Shown here: one piece after another, positions 1-5,190 of the stretch
Position numbering within the stretch: position 1 is the first letter of the stretch
Layout: every line of letters begins with the position of its first letter
Source of the DNA: DATECU01 sp035286745
Lineage (GTDB): Bacteria; Acidobacteriota; Vicinamibacteria; Fen-336
NCBI GenBank assembly: GCA_035286745.1
Contig: DATECU010000280.1
Span: 1 to 9,262, forward strand
Reading direction: 5' to 3'
DNA: 9,262 bases
The notes under the pieces: model-generated
Databases searched by the model: none
What the model was told of the DNA's origin: nothing
What the model saw: only the letters and a program-made list of their open reading frames with translations
Program-made: the position numbers and the translations under genes

Positions 1-428
1 CCCGCCGATCGGCCGGGCTGGGGCTGCCCGAGCTTCTGGTGCTGGGCCGGGGCGAGGAAAAGACGGGCGGCCGCAAGAAGGCGAACCTGTGGGCCGATGC
101 CTACGAGGCGTTGATCGCCGCCCTCTATCTCGACGGCGGCCTGGAGGTCGCCTACCGCTTTCTGGCCGCAGAGTTCGCCGCCGACCTGGAGCGCCCCCCC
201 GACCCCATCGAGGAGGACTGGAAGAGCGCCCTCCAGGAAATCCTCCAGGCCCGAGGTGACCCGGTGCCCGAGTACGTGGTGGTGGCCGAGGAGGGGCCGA
301 GCCACCAGCGGCTGTTCCGTGTCGAGTGCCGGGTGCTCGGGGAGCGGGTGGCGGAGGGCGAGGGCCTCTCCAAGAAGCTGGCGCAGCAGGATGCAGCGCG
401 TAAGGCGCTGGTGAGGATTACGCGGTAG
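1..428 (+). CDS. rnc: Ribonuclease III, C-terminal part (5' end outside window)
   Basis: Double-strand-specific endoribonuclease that processes rRNA precursors and structured mRNAs. The reading frame is open from base 3, so the gene enters from the left edge; the GTG at 39 lies inside the protein and is not the start. The N-terminal half of the catalytic domain, including the family signature helix, is missing from view. What remains shows LGRGEEKTGGRKK followed by ADAYEALIAALYLDGG, the second catalytic helix, with the metal-binding Asp (codon 96-98) and Glu (105-107) intact. A double-stranded RNA binding domain follows from about base 216 to the stop: DWKSALQEILQ, then PEYVVVAEEGPSH, and the closing GEGLSKKLAQQDAARKAL helix. 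The stop is TAG at 426-428. It converges with mnmA across a repeat-bearing spacer. Identification is secure. Confidence 0.95.
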   Translation, partial: RRSAGLGLPELLVLGRGEEKTGGRKKANLWADAYEALIAALYLDGGLEVAYRFLAAEFAADLERPPDPIEEDWKSALQEILQARGDPVPEYVVVAEEGPSHQRLFRVECRVLGERVAEGEGLSKKLAQQDAARKALVRITR

Positions 429-448
429 AAGCGGTCGGCGCGGTCGGC

Positions 449-546
449 AGCGGTCAGCGATCAGCGATCAGCTCCGGAAGCGGTGGAGAGGCTGGGTGTG
501 GCGTGAGCGCTCGTAGCGGCCCGTGGCTGACGGCTGAGTGCTGTGC
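449..546. repeat. Inverted heptad-repeat element, copy 1
   Basis: The left arm holds units of the form TCAGCGA at 454, 461 and 468, preceded by looser TCGGC units at 435 and 444. The right arm holds three 7-nt units of the opposite sense, GCTGACG (526-532), GCTGAGT (533-539) and GCTGTGC (540-546). TCAGC and GCTGA are reverse complements, so the arms can pair in blocks of five separated by two variable bases. The centre (473-525) contains CCGGAAG and GAGGCTGGG, which recur in copy 2. The element fills most of the spacer between the convergent rnc and mnmA genes. I see no gene in 429-579. Confidence 0.75.
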
Positions 547-579
547 GCTTCCCCAACCGACCGCTGGTCGCAGCCGTCC

Positions 580-1647
580 TCACTCGATCCAGCCCCCGCC
601 GAGGCAGACATCGCCGTCGTAGAAGACGGCGGCCTGGCCTGGGGTCACCGCGCGCTGCGGCTCCTCGAAGTCGACGCGCACCCGGCCCTCATCGAGTGGG
701 GTCAGGGTGGCCGGCGTCTCGGCGTGGCGATAGCGGATCTTGACCCCGGCCCGCAGGGGGCAAGGGGGCGGCGGGATGGAGAGCCAGTTCACCTCACGAA
801 CCGAGAGGCTCGACCGAAGCAAGTCGTCTTCCTCCCCGACCACCACCGTGCGCGAGTCGGGAACGACCGCCAACACGTAGAGCGGGCGGGCGGCGGTGAC
901 TCCCAGACCCTTGCGTTGTCCCACCGTGAAGCGGTGCACCCCCGCATGCCGGCCCAGCAACTGCCCCTCACGGTTCACGATGGGTCCCGAGCGGTCGGCG
1001 GCCACCGCGCTGCGCTCAACGAAGGCGGCGTAGTCGCCGTCGGGCACGAAACAGATCTCCTGGCTCTCCGCCTTGTCCGCCGTTCGCAGCTCACGTTCGG
1101 CGGCCAGGCGCCGAACCTCGCTCTTCTCCAGATGGCCGACCGGGAAGAGCGCGAAGGCGAGCTGTTCTTGAGTCAGCCCCCACAGGAAGTAGCTCTGGTC
1201 CTTGCCGGCGTCGCGGCCCTTGAGCAGGCGAAACCGCCCGCTCCTCGCGTCGAGGTCCTTCTGGGCGTAGTGGCCGGTGGCCACGTGGGCGGCACCCAGG
1301 GCCCGCGACCTGGCGACCAGGCTCTTGAACTTCACCTCGGTGTTGCAGTGGGTGCAGGGAATGGGGGTGCGGCCGGCCAGATAGTCGGCCACGAAGGGCT
1401 CGACGACGTCGTGCCGGAACGAGGACTCGAGGTTCAGCGTGTAGTGGGGGATGCCGAGCCGCGCCGCCACCGCCTTGGCGTCGTGGTAGTCGTCGAGCGC
1501 GCAGCAGCGGCCGAAGCTGGGGCCGTGCCCCTCGGTGAGATCGTGGAGCTGCATGGAGATGCCCACCACGTCGTGGCCGTCTTCCTTGAGGAGGGCGGCA
1601 GCCACCGAGGAGTCGACACCTCCGGACATGGCCACCACGATGCGCAT
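580..1647 (-). CDS. mnmA: tRNA 2-thiouridine(34) synthase MnmA
   Basis: ATP-dependent thiolase that makes 2-thiouridine at wobble position 34 of the Lys, Glu and Gln tRNAs, receiving sulfur from a cysteine desulfurase relay. The 355-residue length is normal. The N-terminal PP-loop reads SGGVDSS (residues 8-14). The two catalytic cysteines appear as Cys101 in CTHCNTEVKFKSL and Cys199 in ESQEICFVPDGDY. HVATGHYA (121-128) and KDQSYFLWGL (149-158) are the usual ATP- and tRNA-contact segments, and FTVGQRKGLG (240-249) opens the central domain. A CC pair at 48-49 and an extra Cys98 are common in the non-enterobacterial branch. The ATG at 1645-1647 has no Shine-Dalgarno but lies six bases after a good -10 box, so the message may be leaderless. 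The gene is flanked by two heptad-repeat elements. Confidence 0.96.
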   Translation of the reverse strand: MRIVVAMSGGVDSSVAAALLKEDGHDVVGISMQLHDLTEGHGPSFGRCCALDDYHDAKAVAARLGIPHYTLNLESSFRHDVVEPFVADYLAGRTPIPCTHCNTEVKFKSLVARSRALGAAHVATGHYAQKDLDARSGRFRLLKGRDAGKDQSYFLWGLTQEQLAFALFPVGHLEKSEVRRLAAERELRTADKAESQEICFVPDGDYAAFVERSAVAADRSGPIVNREGQLLGRHAGVHRFTVGQRKGLGVTAARPLYVLAVVPDSRTVVVGEEDDLLRSSLSVREVNWLSIPPPPCPLRAGVKIRYRHAETPATLTPLDEGRVRVDFEEPQRAVTPGQAAVFYDGDVCLGGGWIE

Positions 1648-1653
1648 CCAGCC

Positions 1654-1659
1654 AGTATA
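1654..1659 (-). promoter_or_regulatory. Candidate -10 box of mnmA
   Basis: On the minus strand the sequence reads TATACT, five of six matches to TATAAT, then GGCTGG and the ATG of mnmA. This spacing would put transcription start on or beside the A of the start codon. I could not find a good -35 hexamer at the expected distance, so the call rests on the -10 box and on the absence of a Shine-Dalgarno. Confidence 0.45.
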
Positions 1660-1691
1660 GGACGGCGGTGATCGGGGGGTGGGCGAATGGG

Positions 1692-1793
1692 AGCGGTCAG
1701 CGATCAGCGATCAGCAATCAGCTACGGAAAGGCCGTGAGGCTGGGGAGCTGCGTCGCTGAGCGCTGAGCGCTGAGCGCTGAATGCTGATAGCT
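1692..1793. repeat. Inverted heptad-repeat element, copy 2
   Basis: The left arm has four 7-nt units starting at 1697, 1704, 1711 and 1718 (TCAGCGA, TCAGCGA, TCAGCAA, TCAGCTA). The right arm has five units of opposite sense at 1756, 1763, 1770, 1777 and 1784 (GCTGAGC three times, GCTGAAT, GCTGATA), ending in GCT. The arms pair as TCAGC/GCTGA blocks at 7-base spacing around a centre of about 32 bases that carries CGGAA and GAGGCTGGG, both shared with copy 1. It has the same orientation as copy 1 and occupies most of the spacer between the decarboxylase stop and mnmA. The stop codon of the decarboxylase overlaps its last bases. Confidence 0.8.
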
Positions 1794-3231
1794 ACCACCG
1801 CCCCCCGCGGTGGCCAGCCTTCTCCCGCAACAGCTCCCAGGCCCGGCGGACGTGGCGCTCCTCCGTTCGCAGGTTGCCGACGGCCAGGCGCAGCACGGTG
1901 CGGTCGTGGAGCTTGGTGTGGGAGAGGTAGGCCTCGCCGGTGGCGTTCACGGCCTCCATCAGGGCTTGGTTCCGGCGATCGGCCTCCTCAGGGGGGACGC
2001 CGTCGAAGCGGGCTCGGAAGCAGACGACCGAGAAGGGCGCGGGGGCCGCGATCTCGAAGGCCGCATCCGCCTCCACCCAGGTGCGGAACAACTGGGCCAG
2101 GCGAATGTGCTCGCGGATGCGGGCGGCCAGGCCGTCGGTCCCGAAGGCTCGGACCACCATCCACAGCTTGAGGGCCCGGAAGCGTCGCCCCAGGCTGACG
2201 CCGTAGTCCATGAGGTTGGGCGCCACCGCGTCCTCCGGCGTCCGCAGGTACTCGGGCACCAGGCTGAAGGCGGCGCGGACGACCTCGGGCTTCCGCGTAT
2301 AGAGGACCGACAGGTCGACCGGCACGAACAGCCATTTGTGAGGGTTCACCACCAGCGAGTCGGCTCGCTCGCAGCCCGCCAGGACCCACCGCATCTCCGG
2401 CACCACCGCGGCGCTGCCGCCGTAGGCGCCGTCGACGTGGAGCCACAGGCCCTCGCCCTCGCAAATCTCGGCGATGGCGGGGACCGGATCGATGCTGGTG
2501 GTGGAGGTGGTGCCGACAGTGGCGGTGACCGCAAACGGTGTCCAGCCGTTAGCGCGGTCCTCGGCCACTGCCCGGGCCAGGGCCGAGGGGTCCAGGCGGA
2601 ACTCGGCGTCGGTGGGGATCTTGCGCAGCCCCTCCTGGCCAATGCCCAGGACGATGCCCGCCTTCTCTACCGAGGAGTGGGCGTGCTCGGAGGCGTACAT
2701 GCGCAGACGGCCTTGGCCGGAGAGGCCCCTCCGCCTAACGTCTAGACCGGGGACCGCCTCCCGGGCCGCCGCCAGAGCCACCAGCGTCGACGCCGAGGCG
2801 GTGTCCTGTATGACCCCGAACAGGCCGGCGGGCAGGCCCAGCATCTGGCGCAGCCAGTCGAGAACCACAAGCTCCAGCTCGGTGGCGGCGGGTGCCGTCT
2901 TCCAAAGCATGCCGTTGACGTTGAAGGTGGCGGCCAGCGCCTCGGCCAGGATGGCCGGCGCCGGCGAGGTGTTGGCGAAGTAGGCGAAGAAGCCGGGGTG
3001 GTTCCAGTGGGTGAGACCGGGGACGATCAGCCGCTCCACGTCGGCCAGAATGGCCGCCAGGGGCTCGGCCGATGCCGGCGGCGAGTCGGGCAGCGACGCT
3101 CGCACCTCGCCCGGCTTGACTTGGGCCAGCACCGGGTAGCGCTCGCTCCCTTCCAGGTAGCGCGCGATCCAGTCCACCAGGCGGTGGGCTTGGCTTCGAA
3201 ACTCCTGGGCGGGGATGTCCCCCAGGTCCAC
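1792..3231 (-). CDS. PLP-dependent group II decarboxylase (aromatic-L-amino-acid decarboxylase-like)
   Basis: Predicted cytosolic fold-type I PLP enzyme that decarboxylates an amino acid, most like the aromatic-amino-acid (Dopa/Trp/Tyr) branch. The 479 residues match the family length. Visible landmarks in order: FRSQAHRLVDWIARY (11-25), THWNHPGFFAYF (74-85), the PLP-phosphate segment DTASAS (143-148), SEHAHSSVEK (181-190) with His185 that stacks on the cofactor, HVDGAYGG (265-272) with Asp267 that contacts the pyridine nitrogen, NPHKW (296-300) with the Schiff-base Lys299, and NLMDYGVSLGRRF (339-351) with Tyr343. That loop tyrosine is the residue replaced by Phe in related aldehyde synthases, so decarboxylation is the expected reaction. 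The exact substrate cannot be read from sequence. The GTG start directly follows the TAA of the FHA gene with no gap and only a weak GAG upstream, which points to translational coupling. Confidence 0.9.
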   Translation of the reverse strand: MDLGDIPAQEFRSQAHRLVDWIARYLEGSERYPVLAQVKPGEVRASLPDSPPASAEPLAAILADVERLIVPGLTHWNHPGFFAYFANTSPAPAILAEALAATFNVNGMLWKTAPAATELELVVLDWLRQMLGLPAGLFGVIQDTASASTLVALAAAREAVPGLDVRRRGLSGQGRLRMYASEHAHSSVEKAGIVLGIGQEGLRKIPTDAEFRLDPSALARAVAEDRANGWTPFAVTATVGTTSTTSIDPVPAIAEICEGEGLWLHVDGAYGGSAAVVPEMRWVLAGCERADSLVVNPHKWLFVPVDLSVLYTRKPEVVRAAFSLVPEYLRTPEDAVAPNLMDYGVSLGRRFRALKLWMVVRAFGTDGLAARIREHIRLAQLFRTWVEADAAFEIAAPAPFSVVCFRARFDGVPPEEADRRNQALMEAVNATGEAYLSHTKLHDRTVLRLAVGNLRTEERHVRRAWELLREKAGHRGGRW

Positions 3232-3843
3232 TTACTCGATCTCGGTCACGATGAACATGATGACGTGGCTGCCGATCCGGAACTCCATCTGGTTGGTCAG
3301 CACCTGCTGTTCGATGCGGTCCACCTCCACGAAGGTGCCGTTGGTCGAGTCCAGGTCGCGCAGGATGGCGGTTTCCCCCACGATCTCTACCACCGCATGT
3401 TGCCGAGACGCCTCGGGGTCGTCGATGTTGATGTCATTGCCCAGGCGGCCGATGGTGGTGCGGGTCTTGGTGATGGGGTGAATCTGGCCGGTGGCCGCCC
3501 CCTGGATGACGGCCAGGGAGAAGCGCCTGTCCTTGGGCAACTCCAGGATGCCGAGCTTGTGGAGGTCCTTGCCGGTGATGGTGGCGCCCAGGTCGGAGGC
3601 CGCGGTCACCGCCGGAGACACCACCTGAGATCGTTTGGTGAGCTCGGTCTTCTCCTCGGGGGGCGGGGCCGCGGGCGGTTCGGGCAGCGGCTCCGGAGCC
3701 AGGGTCGAAGCGCCGAAGGCCGGGTTCTCGATCTCGATCGACCCCCCGCACTTGGAGCAGCGCGTCTTGGCCTTGGGCCGATCCCCCAGCTTGGTCTCGT
3801 CGAACTTGTAGCGGGCCTGGCAGCCGGGACAAACGATGATCAT
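3232..3843 (-). CDS. Zinc-ribbon plus FHA domain protein
   Basis: Predicted cytosolic signalling protein of 203 residues. The N-terminus is a zinc ribbon of the MJ0042 type with CPGC (Cys5, Cys8) and CSKC (Cys29, Cys32). A Pro/Ala/Glu-rich linker covers about 41-75. The C-terminal FHA domain (about 108-203) has GR at 132-133, SRQHA at 146-150 and STNGT at 166-170, the residues that hold a phosphothreonine peptide, so binding looks intact. I chose the ATG at 3841-3843 because GGGAG sits seven bases upstream and the zinc ribbon begins there; a GTG at 3864 would add seven residues. It leads the decarboxylase gene with no gap. No kinase or phosphatase partner is visible in the window, so its ligand is unknown. 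Confidence 0.88.
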   Translation of the reverse strand: MIIVCPGCQARYKFDETKLGDRPKAKTRCSKCGGSIEIENPAFGASTLAPEPLPEPPAAPPPEEKTELTKRSQVVSPAVTAASDLGATITGKDLHKLGILELPKDRRFSLAVIQGAATGQIHPITKTRTTIGRLGNDINIDDPEASRQHAVVEIVGETAILRDLDSTNGTFVEVDRIEQQVLTNQMEFRIGSHVIMFIVTEIE

Positions 3844-3853
3844 GCGGTCGCTC

Positions 3854-3872
3854 CCTGTCCTCACGGGACAGG
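3854..3872 (-). promoter_or_regulatory. Leader hairpin of the FHA gene
   Basis: A perfect 7-bp inverted repeat (CCTGTCC, 5-nt loop, GGACAGG) lies in the leader. Its downstream arm runs straight into the GGGAG ribosome binding site and shares bases with it, so folding could limit access to the start codon. It lies at the expected 5' end of a transcript from the TATTAT box at 3878-3883. Confidence 0.5.
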
Positions 3873-3877
3873 CAAGG

Positions 3878-3883
3878 ATAATA
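3878..3883 (-). promoter_or_regulatory. Candidate -10 box of the FHA-decarboxylase unit
   Basis: The minus strand reads TATTAT, five of six to consensus, inside an AT-rich patch that stands out from the GC-rich surroundings. No convincing -35 hexamer is present 16-18 bases upstream. The motif GCCGGTT ends three bases before the box and may be an activator or repressor site. Confidence 0.45.
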
Positions 3884-3961
3884 CGAAACCGGCCCCGCGA
3901 ATCGCCTTCCTTCGGGGGCTTCGGGAGCGAGACCGGACAACGCCGGTTCCGCGATCCGAGC

Positions 3962-3967
3962 TAGAAT
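3962..3967 (+). promoter_or_regulatory. Candidate -10 box of the acidic protein-lipA unit
   Basis: TAGAAT (five of six to consensus) lies 58 bases before the preferred GTG start at 4026. GCCGGTT (3942-3948) lies 13 bases upstream, the same 7-mer that precedes the divergent FHA promoter. The -35 region is poor (a CGGACA at 3934 is too far away), so this is tentative. Confidence 0.35.
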
Positions 3968-4025
3968 GCGGGGGTCCGCGCTGCCGGGCGCGGGTGGACC
4001 TACTGGATTGATCGAGGAGGCGGTC

Positions 4026-4253
4026 GTGGACTCTGAGCAGGCCCTGTGGTTGGGTGACGAGGACGTCGAGGACGAAGACCTCGAGGACGACGACGACCTG
4101 GACGACGACGACGAGGAGGACGAAGACATCGAGGACGAGGACGATGAGTTCGAGGACGAGGACGACCTCGACGACGATGATGACGACGAGGAGGACCTCG
4201 ACGACGACGATGACGACGATGACGACGACGACGACTACGAAGACGAGGAGTGA
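4026..4253 (+). CDS. Small polyacidic (Asp/Glu) protein
   Basis: I do not recognise a named family. From the GTG at 4026 the product has 75 residues, of which 59 are Asp or Glu, and it contains no Lys, Arg or His. After a short start (VDSEQALWLG) it is an acidic tract interrupted by single hydrophobic residues: Val14, Leu19, Leu25, Ile35, Phe42, Leu48, Leu58 and Tyr71. GAGGAGG at 4014-4020, five bases before the GTG, is the best ribosome binding site on this strand and fixes the start; an ATG at 3966 would add 20 residues but lacks such a site. The tract is mostly GAC and GAG codons, so slippage could change its length in frame. It precedes lipA by 21 bases. Charge-based roles such as binding a basic partner or cations are speculation. 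It could be low-complexity DNA that happens to be open, but the strong site argues for translation. Confidence 0.65.
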   Translation: MDSEQALWLGDEDVEDEDLEDDDDLDDDDEEDEDIEDEDDEFEDEDDLDDDDDDEEDLDDDDDDDDDDDDYEDEE

Positions 4254-4270
4254 AGGGCGCGTCGCCCTTC
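4252..4270 (+). promoter_or_regulatory. Perfect hairpin between the acidic gene and lipA
   Basis: GAAGGGCG and CGCCCTTC form an 8-bp stem with a 3-nt loop. The stem starts inside the stop codon of the acidic gene and ends four bases before the lipA GTG. There is no T-run after it, so it is not a standard intrinsic terminator. The only purine-rich stretch that could serve as a lipA ribosome site (GAAGGG) is in the stem, so it may act as a translation or processing element. Confidence 0.5.
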
Positions 4271-4274
4271 GGCC

Positions 4275-5141
4275 GTGACCTCGAGTTTGGTCCCGCTTCT
4301 GCCGCGCCCCGCCTGGATCAAGGTCCGGGCACCCCAGGGAGAGCGTTACCAGCGGCTGCATGGTCTGATGAGGGGGTTGGGCCTCCACACCGTTTGTGAG
4401 GAGGCGCGATGCCCCAACCTCGGCGATTGCTGGAGCCGTGGCACCGCGACCTTCATGATCCTGGGCGACGTTTGCACTCGCGCCTGCGGTTTCTGTGCCG
4501 TGAAGACGGGCCTGGGCCTGCCGCCCGATCCCGGGGAGCCCGGCCGCGTCGCCGACGCCGTGGTCCGGATGGGCTTGCGGCACGCCGTGATCACGTCGGT
4601 CAACCGCGACGACCAGAAGGACGGTGGGGCTCGGCTGTTTGCCGCCTGCATCCGTGAGATCCGGGCCCGGGTCCCGGCCTGCGCCGTCGAGGTGCTGATC
4701 CCCGACTTCAAGGGCGCCTGGGACGCTCTGGAGATCGTGATCGAGGCCGCTCCCGACATCCTGAACCACAACACCGAGACGGTGCCCCGCCTGTACCGAA
4801 CGGTGCGGCCGGGGGCTCGCTTCCAGCGATCGCTGGAACTGCTGCGCCGCTCCCACGCCTCCGGTCTTCTGACCAAGAGCGGCATCATGGTGGGTTTGGG
4901 CGAGGAGGTGGCCGAGGTCGAGGAGACCATCCGCCGCATCCGCGAGGCCGGCACCCAAGTGCTGACCGTGGGCCAGTACCTGAGACCCACCCCGGCCCAC
5001 CTGCCGGTGGCCCGCTACTGGGAACCGGTGGAGTTCGAGCGGATCCGGGCCTTCGCCCTCTCTTTGGGCTATCTCCACGTGGAGGCCGGCCCCCTGGTTC
5101 GCTCTTCCTATCACGCCGAGGAGCAGGTCCCGACTCGTTAG
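4275..5141 (+). CDS. lipA: Lipoyl synthase
   Basis: Radical SAM enzyme that inserts two sulfur atoms into the octanoyl chain on lipoyl domains of the 2-oxoacid dehydrogenases and the glycine cleavage H protein. The 288-residue length is typical. The auxiliary cluster ligands are Cys41, Cys46 and Cys52 in CEEARCPNLGDCW. The SAM-cluster ligands are Cys67, Cys71 and Cys74 in CTRACGFCAVKTG. TSVNRDDQKDGGA (107-119), NHNTETV (164-170) and KSGIMVGLGE (201-210) are conserved core motifs, and RSSYHAEEQ (276-284) supplies the C-terminal serine ligand. The GTG at 4275 gives a normal N-terminus but has no clear Shine-Dalgarno; a hairpin lies just before it. No octanoyltransferase gene (lipB) is visible here. 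Its strand and spacing suggest co-transcription with the polyacidic gene. Confidence 0.96.
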   Translation: MTSSLVPLLPRPAWIKVRAPQGERYQRLHGLMRGLGLHTVCEEARCPNLGDCWSRGTATFMILGDVCTRACGFCAVKTGLGLPPDPGEPGRVADAVVRMGLRHAVITSVNRDDQKDGGARLFAACIREIRARVPACAVEVLIPDFKGAWDALEIVIEAAPDILNHNTETVPRLYRTVRPGARFQRSLELLRRSHASGLLTKSGIMVGLGEEVAEVEETIRRIREAGTQVLTVGQYLRPTPAHLPVARYWEPVEFERIRAFALSLGYLHVEAGPLVRSSYHAEEQVPTR

Positions 5142-5148
5142 GCCGCTT

Positions 5149-5183
5149 GCCGGCGCTCCTCGCGGGGTTCGGCGATCGCCGGC
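5149..5183. terminator. Possible two-way stem-loop between lipA and the ATPase gene
   Basis: GCCGGCG (5149-5155) pairs with CGCCGGC (5177-5183) around a 21-nt loop, in the 49-base spacer where the two genes converge. The position suits a shared terminator, but neither side has a T-run, so the call is weak. Confidence 0.25.
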
Positions 5184-5190
5184 CCTGGCC

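Noticed and set aside
538..1671. 377-codon plus-strand ORF opposite mnmA
   Set aside because: Antisense shadow in GC-rich DNA; mnmA on the other strand has all catalytic residues.
3434..4129. Minus-strand ORF beginning with a poly-Ser/Arg run
   Set aside because: Another frame of the acidic repeat complement and of the FHA gene. It has no ribosome site and no recognisable motif.
3861..5114. 417-codon minus-strand ORF opposite lipA and the acidic gene
   Set aside because: It is antisense to lipA, whose motifs are unmistakable. Its long Val/Ile/Leu run is only the complement of GAC/GAG codons, so the apparent membrane-like stretch is an artefact.
5171..5180. GGCGATCGCC palindrome, like the cyanobacterial HIP1 octamer context
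   Set aside because: A single occurrence in this spacer, which is expected by chance at this base composition, and nothing else points to cyanobacteria.
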